A stretch of DNA of 64,000 nucleotides from Ktedonobacteraceae bacterium (GTDB lineage: Bacteria; Chloroflexota; Ktedonobacteria; Ktedonobacterales; Ktedonobacteraceae). The stretch spans positions 62,001-126,000 of the forward strand of contig DASRBN010000035.1 in NCBI GenBank assembly GCA_035653615.1, written 5' to 3'. Under the pieces are notes generated by a model. It was given only the letters and a program-made list of their open reading frames with translations. It did no database searches and was not told the origin of the DNA. The first letter of the stretch is position 1; each line of letters opens with the position of its first letter. Position numbers and translations under genes: made by a program. This document shows, piece by piece, positions 16,167 to 24,599 of this stretch.

Positions 16167-16199
16167 CATGCCCAAGCCTCCTTTAAGGGCTTGGGCATG
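16167..16199. repeat. Perfect 12-bp inverted repeat
   Basis: CATGCCCAAGCC and GGCTTGGGCATG (16167-16178, 16188-16199) flank a nine-base loop. It lies in the 280-base gap between the broken CoA-transferase and the HTH fragment. It has no T-run, so it is more like a mobile-element or repeat hairpin than a terminator. Confidence 0.5.
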
Positions 16200-16285
16200 A
16201 TCGCGGAACCGACCGGAACCGACGGGCTACGACTACGCTGTCACCAATTTTATACCTCTTCCAATTACCCTCATCTCCCCTTTCC

Positions 16286-16510
16286 CTGAAGCTCCAAAAA
16301 GTCCTTTCAGAAGTTGATGTCCCGCCTGTCGTTGAGACGCAGCGACGACCTGGCCCCAAAGACATTCCCTACGGTATTCCAGAGGATGAATGGCAACTTG
16401 TCCTTGCACGAGTGGCGAACCATGAGTCCTATCGCACCATTGCGAAAGATTACAACATCTCACGAGAAACCATCCGCCGTTTAGTCCAGGCAGCAAAACA
16501 GGCAAGCTGA
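16286..16510 (+). pseudogene. C-terminal helix-turn-helix fragment of a recombinase/transposase-like protein
   Basis: An open frame ending at 16510 encodes 'VETQRRPGPKDIPYGIPEDE' followed by 'SYRTIAKDYNISRETIRRLV' and 'QAAKQAS'. The second segment is a clear helix-turn-helix of the type at the end of serine recombinases and related transposase proteins. No start codon or catalytic domain precedes it. It is therefore a 3' remnant next to the island's edge and may mark the event that brought the island in (inference). Confidence 0.5.
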
Positions 16511-16881
16511 AAATCGGGCTGAACAGGAAGTGGAAACTTTTGCCGCAGGTGCATCATACCACGGTTTAAGTCGCTATTGACACAATCCTGGTTGTACGTC
16601 GTTGAGATCCGTTGGTTTGAGGTCTGGATTACCCAAAAATATATTCATGCTTGTCTGTTCTCCTTTCTGTTTTCCCCAACAGAGTACCCTATGGCAATGC
16701 GTGCAGAAGCCCACTCCAGTTCATGAGCTCGCCGCTAGGCGAGAACACGAGGCAGTGACTCTGCATGCGTCGCTGTCACTGCGAGATGTTGCTCCGCCGA
16801 TGTGTGCAGCAGCCAGGCAACCTACAGGGCCGGGATCAAGGCGGGACTCAATCAGTGTATGGTTACCGAAAATTCGACTGC
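16511..16881. other. Gene-free stretch
   Basis: No coding frame with recognisable protein features is seen on either strand. It contains a small hairpin CTCGCC-gcta-GGCGAG (16728-16743), downstream of the minus-strand amidohydrolase stop only in the sense that it lies beyond 16882; no T-run follows it. Confidence 0.4.
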
Positions 16882-17976
16882 CTAGCGAACTTGCACTCCT
16901 GCCACCCAGACCCCACGAATAGCACGGGTGGCAGCAATATCCTGGGTCGGGTCTCCCTCGATGAGCAGCAGATCAGCCCGGCGACCAGGCTCAATGGCAC
17001 CTCGATCTGTGAAGCCAAAGTATGCAGCCGGCAGGACTGTGGCAGAACGCAGTGCTTCCACAGCCGTCAGCCCTGCCTCGACAAGCAACCCTAATTCATC
17101 ATGCAGTGCTTTCCCGTGTTGAATCTGTGCGGGCGAAACAGATCCTTGATTTGCATCCGTTCCGGCCAGGATGGTGACGCCTGCCCGGCGGAACGCTGTC
17201 ACTGTCGATCGCGCGTGGGCATAATCGACGCTGGAACCAGCATGGGTTGGGAGGCGTGCTGCGATGCTTGCCACGGCACGCATCATCACTAACGTCGGCA
17301 CCGACACGATGCCTCGCTTCGCAATTGAGGACGCCAGAATGTCGTCAACCTCCGCATCGATGGGGGCATGTGTGAGAATGTCTACTCCTGCCTCCGCAGC
17401 GATGGTGAATGCAGCTAAGGTGGTGACATGCGCGATCGCTTTCAGACCCGCCTGGTGAGCGGCCTCGACCAGCGCCGTGATGGTTGCCACGTCAAGCGCA
17501 GCGGGACCCATTCTGGCAGGGTCTTCAACAATCACTTTGATATAATCCGCACCCTCCGCAACGCGTTCAGCCACAAAGCGATTCGCATCGGCTGGGCCTG
17601 CCACTGCACTCGAAGCAGGGAAGCCCATGCGAGTTGTCTGCATCCCTCCTGGTGCGCTCGCTGGATTTCCAGCACCACGAATATCGGCTAACCCGTGTCG
17701 ATGACGCAGTGAATCGGTCACTGCCATCGATGGCGAAGCCATATCGAGCATCGTTGTACAGCCCCAGTATGTCCCTTGCTCGAGTTCAGCGACATTCCTC
17801 AGATGGACATGGGAGTCGATGAGGCCAGGCAGCAGCGTTCCATGCCGCCCATCAACGATGGTGTCAGCCGTCGTGGCAGCAGAGATGATGCCATGGTCAA
17901 TGACCACCGTGCGTTCTCCGGTCAAGGCGTTGCCGTCAAACACGTTGACATTCGTAATGGCGATTATTTCAGACAT
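16882..17976 (-). CDS. Imidazolonepropionase-like amidohydrolase
   Basis: A 364-residue metal-dependent amidohydrolase. Visible metal and catalytic elements are 'LLPGLIDSHVHL' (HxH, near residue 55), the bridging-lysine segment 'GADYIKVIVEDP', 'KAIAHVTTLAAF' and 'ILTHAPID' (His ligands), and 'TILAGTDANQG' (catalytic Asp). The C-terminal 'GAIEPGRRADLLLIEGDP' is typical of the prolidase/imidazolonepropionase branch. The substrate is probably a cyclic amide or lactone-like compound and cannot be specified. It has a plausible AAGGGAAA ribosome site. It stands with the broken hydrolase and the GntR gene on the minus strand. Confidence 0.87.
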   Translation of the reverse strand: MSEIIAITNVNVFDGNALTGERTVVIDHGIISAATTADTIVDGRHGTLLPGLIDSHVHLRNVAELEQGTYWGCTTMLDMASPSMAVTDSLRHRHGLADIRGAGNPASAPGGMQTTRMGFPASSAVAGPADANRFVAERVAEGADYIKVIVEDPARMGPAALDVATITALVEAAHQAGLKAIAHVTTLAAFTIAAEAGVDILTHAPIDAEVDDILASSIAKRGIVSVPTLVMMRAVASIAARLPTHAGSSVDYAHARSTVTAFRRAGVTILAGTDANQGSVSPAQIQHGKALHDELGLLVEAGLTAVEALRSATVLPAAYFGFTDRGAIEPGRRADLLLIEGDPTQDIAATRAIRGVWVAGVQVR

Positions 17977-18055
17977 AGGTATATTTCCCTTCTTTTCTGC
18001 TTTTTTTCGTCCTCACTTATCTCTTTCAACTCCTGTGAATGCTGTGTTTGGCTCC

Positions 18056-18645
18056 TTATGATCTCATATACTGCTTCACTTTCTCTCGAACAATCTGTGT
18101 CATTTCTTCCGGCATCGTAAGATGGGGAGAGTGGGAACTGTTTATCCAGGTGACTGAACGATTTCCGCGTGCGGCGGTAGTTTGATTAGCAGCCGTCAAC
18201 CAGGAAGGCGTCCACGTCCCAATGGTGAAGTCGAAAAGCCAGCATTTTCAATGGGTGTATCCGCCTGTAATGGAGCTTCATGAACAATGCCATTTCTGAG
18301 AATATCTGCGTGGAACCTGGCCAGCGCGAGAACTGCCTGTCTTCCCGAACTCACACCAAATGCCGAAACAGGCGTTTCTACAGGAACTTGTTGAGCAAGG
18401 GAGGCGATATCATCGGAAAATAATTCTGGTGTTACTGGACGAGGATGGGGATCAGGTGAGCGTGATCCACCACGAGGATCGAAAGTCAAAACGGTGAACT
18501 CATCGGATAGATATGCCATCATCTTCTCATCCGGACCGCAATCATTGCTCCCATCGGGGACAAGCACAACGGTTGGACCTTGACCCATCATTTCGCAATG
18601 GAAATCCATGCCATTCGCGTGCGTCGTAAACGTCTTGATTTCCAT
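18056..18645 (-). pseudogene. Alpha/beta hydrolase with internal deletion and frameshift
   Basis: From the ATG at 18645 the frame gives a 149-residue N-terminal half: 'GQGPTVVLVPDGSNDCG', 'FTVLTFDPRGGSRSPDP', and nucleophile elbow 'SAFGVSSGRQAVLA'. At about 18235 the frame is lost. In the next frame the sequence reads 'FDFTIGTWTPSWLTAANQ' and 'TWINSSHSPHLTMPEEM', a normal hydrolase C-terminus with the catalytic histidine, ending at 18056. Roughly 60-80 residues of the cap/core between them are absent compared with relatives of about 270-290. The gene is probably inactive. Confidence 0.65.
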
Positions 18646-18721
18646 CACGTTCACCTCTCTCAGCATGTCCTTCTTGCATTCCAGGGATGTGAATAACCTC
18701 AGTGAATACGTCTGAGGACTA

Positions 18722-19429
18722 TCATCTTGCCTCTTCCGCTTTCCCTCCCTGTTCAAGCAGTTTCGTGACATGAGCGATAGTCTGTTGCATATGCTGGCGC
18801 ACCGCATTGGCAGCACGAACCGGATCGTTCGTCTGGCAGGCAGCCAGAATCTCGCGGTGTTCCGCGTCGAGGCGCTCTGCATCCCTGGGAACATCGGCTG
18901 CGGCATAGAGATGGTTGTAGGCAAGCGAGGCATTGCGCAGTTCTTCAATCATCGTGACTAGCCGCGAACGTCCCCCAAGTCGATACAAGCGCAAGTGGAA
19001 CTGTTGATTCAGCTCGACATAGCGAACGGCATTGCTGGTGGTGAGCATCTCATCGAGGAGGGCAATAAGTGGAGGAGCATCCTGCGCCTGGAAGTGTTCG
19101 GCAGCTTTCTCGGCGGCCAGCATCTCCAGTGCCATGCGAATTTCATAATGCTCGATGAGATCCTGAATGGTTGGCAAGAACACGGTGACTCCCCGGTGGG
19201 GGTCAATTTGCACCAGGCCGTCACTTTGCAGCAGTCCAAACGCCTCGCGGACGGGAGTCGTACTGACCCCAAAGCGTTGCGCGATCTCATTCTGGCGCAA
19301 CCGGGTGCCTGCGGCAAGCTGCCCAGTGACGATTTCCTCACGCAGAGCAGTCGCAATCTGCTCCGGCATCGTGATTTTTGTGAGGATAGTCGGTTGGCTA
19401 CCCTTTCCCGTATGTGCCGTCACGTTCAT
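18722..19429 (-). CDS. GntR family transcriptional regulator (FadR subfamily, FCD domain)
   Basis: A 235-residue regulator: winged helix about 15-85 ('MPEQIATALREEIVTGQLAAGTRLRQNEIAQRF' region with 'GVSTTPVREAFGLLQSDGLV') and FCD domain about 95-225 ('HYEIRMALEMLAAEKAAEH', 'ELNQQFHLRLYRLGG', 'DAEHREILAACQTND'). The Asn/His residues in the last two segments usually bind a metal that positions the effector. It is divergent from the catabolic operon starting at 19583 and is its probable regulator. The start at 19429 follows a GGGGAGA site; an ATG at 19474 lies inside the promoter region. Confidence 0.88.
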   Translation of the reverse strand: MNVTAHTGKGSQPTILTKITMPEQIATALREEIVTGQLAAGTRLRQNEIAQRFGVSTTPVREAFGLLQSDGLVQIDPHRGVTVFLPTIQDLIEHYEIRMALEMLAAEKAAEHFQAQDAPPLIALLDEMLTTSNAVRYVELNQQFHLRLYRLGGRSRLVTMIEELRNASLAYNHLYAAADVPRDAERLDAEHREILAACQTNDPVRAANAVRQHMQQTIAHVTKLLEQGGKAEEAR

Positions 19430-19447
19430 ACCTGTTGTTCTCTCCCC

Positions 19448-19477
19448 TTGACAAATATATGAAACATTATACATAAT
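19448..19477 (+). promoter_or_regulatory. Promoter and candidate GntR operator of the second catabolic operon
   Basis: TTGACA (19448-19453), 18 bases, CATAAT (19472-19477). The palindrome ATTAT-ac-ATAAT (19466-19477) overlaps the -10 box, in an AT-rich gap between the GntR gene and the operon. FadR-type GntR proteins bind short AT-rich palindromes, so repression by the adjacent regulator is plausible. Confidence 0.45.
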
Positions 19478-19582
19478 ATATCATATTTTAACGTGCTTTG
19501 TCTAGATGCGAAGCATTGGTTTATCCCCGGTTCTTGCTGAGATAGGCCAATCGTTGAGCGGAACATGAAGAAAGGAACAACT

Positions 19583-20467
19583 ATGGCAAGTCGCTCTGTC
19601 AGCGTAGATGCTGGGAACGTGAAGCTTTCAGGACGCTTCCTTCCAGCGACCAATGGCCAGCCAGGCGCGCTTCTGGTTGCACTGCATGGTGGAACCTACT
19701 CGAGTAAATATTTTGATACCGCTCCGTCCCGGTTACTCGAGTTGTGCGCTTCACTCGGCTATTCGATCCTGGCGCTTGACCGACCTGGGTATGGGACAGC
19801 TACTTCTGTTCCACAGGACCACCTTTCGTTCGATGGCCAGATTCCCATCTTGCGGCAGGCGCTTGCGGAGATTTGGGATGACTATGGCCAGCAATCCGCA
19901 GGGATGTTTGTGATTGGGCATTCCATCGGGGGGATGATTGCCTTACTGCTCGCGGCAGAAAACCCGCATGAACGTCTGCTCGGCCTGAATATGACTGGCT
20001 CGGGAGCTATTTATCAAACTCGGACAAGTGCAGCATTTGCAACGTTGATGAATGACGCACCGACCGTGGTGATGGATCAATCGATTAAAGTTGCTGTCAT
20101 GTACGGACCGCCGTGGTCCTATCCAGAGGAACTGGCGAAGTTGGACCCAGAACGGGACGTTCCTTGTCCCATGCCAGAGTTCAAAGAAGCACAAAAATGG
20201 GGCGCACGTCTTCCACAGGTTGCGGCGTCCGTGCGAGTTCCTGTCCAGTTCATTGTTCCGGAATATGATGGCATTTGGCGTGGTGATCAGGAGGCACTCA
20301 GCCACGTGGCCGCGATGTTTACTGCCGCGCCTTTTGTCGATGTGGGGATACAGCGCATGGCGGGCCATTCGGCAGAGTTGCATACGCTGGCCCGCGCATT
20401 CTACATGAAGATACTCGCTTTTGTCGAGGAGTGCATCTTGTACCATCAAAATCGAGCGAGCATGTAG
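19583..20467 (+). CDS. Alpha/beta hydrolase
   Basis: A 294-residue alpha/beta hydrolase: oxyanion strand 'LLVALHGGTYSSKYF', 'SILALDRPGYGTA', nucleophile elbow 'FVIGHSIGGMIALL' (Ser near 117), acid region 'PVQFIVPEYDGIW', and catalytic histidine 'RMAGHSAELHT'. It could hydrolyse an ester or a meta-cleavage C-C bond in this operon, but the fold alone does not decide. The start at 19583 has AAGGA six bases upstream; the ATG at 19565 is less well placed. It is the first gene of a unit of nine genes read rightwards. Confidence 0.85.
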   Translation: MASRSVSVDAGNVKLSGRFLPATNGQPGALLVALHGGTYSSKYFDTAPSRLLELCASLGYSILALDRPGYGTATSVPQDHLSFDGQIPILRQALAEIWDDYGQQSAGMFVIGHSIGGMIALLLAAENPHERLLGLNMTGSGAIYQTRTSAAFATLMNDAPTVVMDQSIKVAVMYGPPWSYPEELAKLDPERDVPCPMPEFKEAQKWGARLPQVAASVRVPVQFIVPEYDGIWRGDQEALSHVAAMFTAAPFVDVGIQRMAGHSAELHTLARAFYMKILAFVEECILYHQNRASM

Positions 20468-20481
20468 AAAGGAATATCATC

Positions 20482-21405
20482 ATGCAACTGGTGAGTTACC
20501 GGCCTCATGCTGGTACGGATGAAGCCTGGCGCGCAGGCGTGGAACACAAGGGCCTTGTGGCAGATGTCGTCCCCCTCTGGCATGGGAATAGCCATGAGGT
20601 GACGACGAGACAACTGCTCGCGGCTGGACCAGCGGTCATAGAGAGCGTCTTCAAACAGGCCCGCGAGATACTCGCTGCTGGTTCTGAGACATCAGGAGTG
20701 TTCCAGGTGGCATCTGTTGAACTTGGACCGCCGGTACCCGATCCCGATAAGATTATCTGTATCGGCGTCAATTATGCCGATCATGCCAGTGAAGCTGGAT
20801 TGGCACAGACATCTGTACCCCTCTTCTTCGCCAAATTCCGTAACAGCTTAACCGGTCCGACCAGCCCGATCCTCTTACCCCGTGTGAGCAGTCAGATCGA
20901 TTATGAAGGAGAATTAGCGGTCATCAGCGGAACGCGCTGTAAAGACGTTTCTGAGCAGGAGGCCCTCTCGTATGTGGCTGGCTATACCATCATGAACGAT
21001 GTGAGCGCGCGTGACCTGCAAATGCAGACGAGCCAGTACATAGCGGGCAAGGCACTCGACACCTTCGCGCCGATGGGGCCTGGGATCGTGCTGGCATCTG
21101 CTATTCCCGATCCCCGGGCGCTTCTGTTGACCACTAGAGTCAATGGACAGGAGGTACAACACGCCAGCACGGCCAGCATGATCTTTTCCGTGGCGGCCAT
21201 CATCTCGTTTCTCAGCTCCCTCATGGCGCTGGAGCCTGGAGATATCATTGCGACAGGGACGCCATCAGGAGTGGGATTCAAGCGTACGCCGCCCCTCTTT
21301 TTACAGCATGGAGATGTCGTGGAAGTCGAGATCGAAGGCATTGGTCAGCTACGCAATTCTGTTGTGGGTACGCGGACGGAAGCAGGAGCAGAGCGAGAGA
21401 AGTAG
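20482..21405 (+). CDS. Fumarylacetoacetate hydrolase (FAH) family protein
   Basis: A 307-residue FAH-fold enzyme: 'KIICIGVNYADHASEAG', acidic metal site 'IDYEGELAVISG', 'GYTIMNDVSARDLQ', and 'GDIIATGTPSGVGFKRTPP'. The metal ligands (E-x-E and the later D) are present. The family includes acylpyruvases, 2-oxohepta-3-ene-dioate isomerases and oxaloacetate decarboxylases; in this context it probably processes a ring-cleavage product. An AAAGGAA site precedes the ATG at 20482. It follows the alpha/beta hydrolase by 14 bases. Confidence 0.9.
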   Translation: MQLVSYRPHAGTDEAWRAGVEHKGLVADVVPLWHGNSHEVTTRQLLAAGPAVIESVFKQAREILAAGSETSGVFQVASVELGPPVPDPDKIICIGVNYADHASEAGLAQTSVPLFFAKFRNSLTGPTSPILLPRVSSQIDYEGELAVISGTRCKDVSEQEALSYVAGYTIMNDVSARDLQMQTSQYIAGKALDTFAPMGPGIVLASAIPDPRALLLTTRVNGQEVQHASTASMIFSVAAIISFLSSLMALEPGDIIATGTPSGVGFKRTPPLFLQHGDVVEVEIEGIGQLRNSVVGTRTEAGAEREK

Positions 21406-21490
21406 CACAAAAAAGAGGGAATTCTATCTGGAGAGATGCGTCCTATGGAAGGGGTGTCTCTCATCTGAACACCATGAGAGGAGAAAAGGA

Positions 21491-22111
21491 ATGTCACACG
21501 CATCTGAAGACACGACCATTATTCGGCCCACGTTACACCACTTCAACCTGAAGACATCACGCCTTCACGAGATGATTGCGTGGTACGGTACCGTGGTGGG
21601 CATGACATCAAACTATACGTTTCCCGGTGGGGCCTGGCTCACCAATGACGAGGCCAATCATCGCCTGGCGTTACTGGTCTCACCGGTGTTGACCGATGAC
21701 CCTGACAAGCTGATGCACAACGGCTTTCATCATAGCGCCTTCGAGTACCCGTCGATGGGGGATCTGCTCGACACCTACTCGCGTCTGAAGGCCATAGGCA
21801 TTGTGCCACACGCCAGCCTCGATCATGGCCTGACTACCTCCTTCTACTATGTGGATCCCGACGGCAACAGTGTCGAACTGCAAGCCGACAATTTTGGGAG
21901 CTGGCGGGAGTCCAGCGAATGGATACGTACCTCGCCGCAATTCGCCGCCAACCCCATTGGGATGCCCATCGATCCTGATCAGATGGTGGCCGCACGCCAG
22001 GCTGGAGCCTCCTTCGCCGAACTGCACGAGCGGGCCTACAGCGGTGAGTTCCAGCCCTCTCGTCCTCAGGATTTGCGTGTGCCGCTAGGCGATCCACACT
22101 CTCCCATGTAG
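21491..22111 (+). CDS. VOC-family protein, extradiol ring-cleavage dioxygenase-like
   Basis: A 206-residue vicinal-oxygen-chelate protein. The expected Fe ligands can be read: His in 'RPTLHHFNLKT' (near 17), His in 'HNGFHHSAFEY' (near 77) and Glu in 'DPDGNSVELQADN' (near 129), as in biphenyl-diol and catechol 2,3-dioxygenases of the type I fold. It has one full module plus a C-terminal extension, shorter than classical two-module enzymes of about 300 residues. It is the best candidate for ring cleavage in this operon. A GGAGAAAAGGA site precedes the ATG. Confidence 0.82.
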   Translation: MSHASEDTTIIRPTLHHFNLKTSRLHEMIAWYGTVVGMTSNYTFPGGAWLTNDEANHRLALLVSPVLTDDPDKLMHNGFHHSAFEYPSMGDLLDTYSRLKAIGIVPHASLDHGLTTSFYYVDPDGNSVELQADNFGSWRESSEWIRTSPQFAANPIGMPIDPDQMVAARQAGASFAELHERAYSGEFQPSRPQDLRVPLGDPHSPM

Positions 22112-22238
22112 TTGTAGGGACGTGCGGAGGGTGCCCATAGAGTGTCACTCCTTTGAAAGGAGTGAAACACGGGACACGCGTGCGGACAAACATGTCGGAG
22201 GAAAACACCTCCAGGAAAACTCTAAAAAGGAAAGATGG

Positions 22239-22736
22239 ATGAATCAAGAGCAACGCATCGCGTTTGTTCATGCTCATCGAACAGCCATTTACGGCTTCAA
22301 TCGTAAAAATGATGGCCCGGCGATGTCGGTCGTGTACTACCTGATGGATGGCGACGATATCCTCATCTCTACAATGGAAGGTCGAGGCAAGGCCAAAGCG
22401 ATTCGACGCAATCCAAAGGTTTCTCTCTGTGTGCTCGACGAGCAATGGCCGCTCACCTATCTGCAAGTCTATGGCGAGGCGACGATTGATGCAACCGTCG
22501 ATACCGACCTTGAAAAAGTGACAGACTTGTTGATGCGGATTCTCGGCTTGATGGCTGGAAAGCCTATGCCGGAGTCGGTACGCGAGCAGACAAGACACTT
22601 GGCACTTGCTGAGCGACGTGTCCAACTGCGTGTGCAGCCGTATGCCACCTTTGAGTCACCTCCCCGTCATGTCTACTCGTCAGAGGATGTTGCAGGTCTT
22701 ACACATGACCTTGGGCAGCATTTGCTGTGGAAGTGA
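22239..22736 (+). CDS. Pyridoxamine 5'-phosphate oxidase-like (FMN/F420 split-barrel) protein
   Basis: A 165-residue split-barrel protein: 'RIAFVHAHRTAIYGFNR', 'MSVVYYLMDGDDILISTMEG', 'GKAKAIRRNPKVSLCVLDE', 'YLQVYGEATID'. The 'RGKAKxIRRNPKVSL' segment typically contacts the flavin or F420 phosphate. It could be a flavin reductase partner or an F420-dependent reductase; the sequence does not decide. It begins after an unusually long 127-base gap, with AAGGAAAG upstream. It belongs to the operon by direction and context. Confidence 0.8.
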   Translation: MNQEQRIAFVHAHRTAIYGFNRKNDGPAMSVVYYLMDGDDILISTMEGRGKAKAIRRNPKVSLCVLDEQWPLTYLQVYGEATIDATVDTDLEKVTDLLMRILGLMAGKPMPESVREQTRHLALAERRVQLRVQPYATFESPPRHVYSSEDVAGLTHDLGQHLLWK

Positions 22737-22815
22737 ACAGGAAGCGCGTGTCTGTTGTTATGATCCATGCGGTTTCGAAGCCAATGGCGTTCTCTTCAAT
22801 TCGAATGGAGGCAGT

Positions 22816-23175
22816 ATGCACATGTTCGTTCTCATCTCTCGTTTCCAGAAGCCGTTTGAGGAGGTGAACCGCTCCTTCGCAGCGCACAGCGCGTGGGTAC
22901 AACGGAACTACGAATCTGGGCGATTTCTGGTCTCTGGACGGCGTGAACCCCTCATCGGGGGCATCATCGTGGCACGAGCAACCAGTGAACAGGAACTGCG
23001 TGAGGTTCTGACCACCGATCCCTACCAACAGCAGGGGCTGGCTGAGTACGAGATCTTTGCCTTCGAGGCCACCGATTTCCCTAAGCGCAGTAGCGCGTTT
23101 GACACCTTTGCTTCAAAGCCGTTGCGTGAACCTCCACCTGTACAGGAGACAGGAAGTTCACATACACACGAATGA
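22816..23175 (+). CDS. YCII-related domain protein
   Basis: A 119-residue protein: 'MFVLISRFQKPFEEVNRSF', then 'HSAWVQRNYESGRFLVSGRR' and 'GGIIVARATSEQELREVL'. This is the ferredoxin-like YCII fold, with the conserved His-Asp-like pair reduced to the His in 'AAHSAW'. Family members include dehalogenase- and muconolactone-isomerase-like enzymes, so a role in isomerising a ring-fission intermediate is possible. GGAGG lies 4 bases before the ATG. The C-terminal 25 residues are probably disordered. Confidence 0.75.
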   Translation: MHMFVLISRFQKPFEEVNRSFAAHSAWVQRNYESGRFLVSGRREPLIGGIIVARATSEQELREVLTTDPYQQQGLAEYEIFAFEATDFPKRSSAFDTFASKPLREPPPVQETGSSHTHE

Positions 23176-23232
23176 GATCATTGATTTGATCAGGCAAGGG
23201 ATGGATGGCATCCCGTTGAAAGGAACACCACT

Positions 23233-23595
23233 ATGATACGAACCGTCACACACCTGCTTCTCTCGGGTATCTACATTATTAACGGATGGGGGGCCTTTAG
23301 TAAGCCCGGTGGACGGCCCAAGTTGGTTGCTGCGGCAGGTATCCCACAACCAGAGCGGGCCGTGGTACTCAACGCTGCTGTCATGATCGTTGCTGGTTTC
23401 CTGCTCGGCCTGGGCATCACACCTCGGCTCGCTGCGGCCCTTCTGCTCGGCAGCATGATTCCAACCACGATTGTGGGACATGCCTTTTGGAAGGAAGAGC
23501 CAGGACCACAGCGCCAGAATCAAGAGACCCAGTTTCTGAAAAATCTGAGCATGATCGGCGGGTTGCTGATGGTTCTCACGGAAAAGGGCAAGTAA
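23233..23595 (+). CDS. DoxX family integral membrane protein
   Basis: A 120-residue membrane protein with about four hydrophobic segments (near 5-22, 42-62, 66-84, 103-117) and the DoxX motif 'INGWGAFSKPGGRPKLVAA'. DoxX proteins are associated with quinone-linked or redox-stress systems; the role in a catabolic operon is unknown. An AAAGGAA site precedes the ATG at 23233. Seven bases separate it from the next gene, so they are likely co-translated. Confidence 0.8.
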   Translation: MIRTVTHLLLSGIYIINGWGAFSKPGGRPKLVAAAGIPQPERAVVLNAAVMIVAGFLLGLGITPRLAAALLLGSMIPTTIVGHAFWKEEPGPQRQNQETQFLKNLSMIGGLLMVLTEKGK

Positions 23596-23602
23596 AAAGA
23601 AG

Positions 23603-24583
23603 ATGAAAATCATTGCCCTTGAAGAGCGCTTTGAGCTTGCGACGATCAAGAAGGTGGTAGCGAAATTTCTTCCAGGGGCCCAAGATACCGCTCAGTTAGC
23701 GTCGTATAGTCCACCCACAGCCCAACTCGAAGAACTGGGCGCTGGTCGCTTGAAAGCTATGGATGCCATGGGCGTCGATGTCCAGGTTCTTTCGTATCCT
23801 TCCTCGGGAATACCCATGGTTCCAGCAGCGGAGGCCGTTCCTCTCGCGCGAGAGGCCAATGACCAACTCGCGGCAGCCATTGTTGCCCACCCTGACCGTT
23901 TTGTCGGCATGGCGACCTTACCGATGCCTGATCCGGAGGCCGCCGAATTAGAGCGATGTGTGAACACCCTGGGTTTCAGAGGAGCGATGATCGCCGGGCA
24001 GACCAATGGTCGTTTTCTCGATGATTCCTCGTTTCGTCCCATGCTCGAAACAGCCGCTGCCCTCGATGTTCCCGTATATCTGCATCCTGCCATCCCGGTC
24101 AGAGCCGTGTGGGATGTGTACTATGCTGGATTTGATCCTGCTGTCAGCGGAAGCTTTGCCACATTCGGGTGGGGATGGCATCTGGACACGCGTATTCATG
24201 CGCAGCGCATGATTCTGGGTGGCGTCTTTGATCGCTATCCCAGCTTACAACTCATTCTCGGTCACTGGGAAGAAATGATCCCGTTCTTCCTGGCTCGCTT
24301 TGATGAGATCTTAACCCCGGTCGCCAAACAGTTGCAAAGGCCTGTCGCGGACTACTTCGTCCAGCAGATGTATGCAACTCCCAGCGGGATGTTTACGCTT
24401 CCCCCGTTCTTGCTCACCCTCCAGATCATGGGGGCAGATCGCATCATGTATTCCGTCGATTATCCCTATATTGCGGGCAATCAAGCCAGAGCGTTTCTGG
24501 AGAATGCCTCGGTCAGTCCAGCCGACAGAGAAAAAATCGCGCATGGGAATGCCGAAAAGGTGCTCAAACTTGCGCCTATGTGA
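23603..24583 (+). CDS. Amidohydrolase-2 family protein (ACMSD/gamma-resorcylate decarboxylase-like) with altered metal site
   Basis: A 326-residue TIM-barrel protein of the decarboxylase branch: 'DVPVYLHPAIPVRAVWDVYY', 'LQLILGHWEEMIPFFLARFD', 'DRIMYSVDYPYI' and 'NAEKVLKL'. The N-terminal motif reads 'ALEERFEL', where relatives including the paralogue at 26396 have E-x-H; the first metal-ligand histidine is therefore an arginine. It may have reduced, altered or no decarboxylase activity. The expected reaction of the family is non-oxidative decarboxylation of a hydroxybenzoate or semialdehyde. It sits in mid-operon before the FAD hydroxylase. Confidence 0.83.
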   Translation: MKIIALEERFELATIKKVVAKFLPGAQDTAQLASYSPPTAQLEELGAGRLKAMDAMGVDVQVLSYPSSGIPMVPAAEAVPLAREANDQLAAAIVAHPDRFVGMATLPMPDPEAAELERCVNTLGFRGAMIAGQTNGRFLDDSSFRPMLETAAALDVPVYLHPAIPVRAVWDVYYAGFDPAVSGSFATFGWGWHLDTRIHAQRMILGGVFDRYPSLQLILGHWEEMIPFFLARFDEILTPVAKQLQRPVADYFVQQMYATPSGMFTLPPFLLTLQIMGADRIMYSVDYPYIAGNQARAFLENASVSPADREKIAHGNAEKVLKLAPM

Positions 24584-24599
24584 TGTGAGGAGTTGTACC

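Noticed and set aside
18196-18948. 250-residue version of the broken alpha/beta hydrolase
   Set aside because: Its first 100 residues overlap the GntR gene in another frame; hydrolase similarity starts only at the ATG at 18645.
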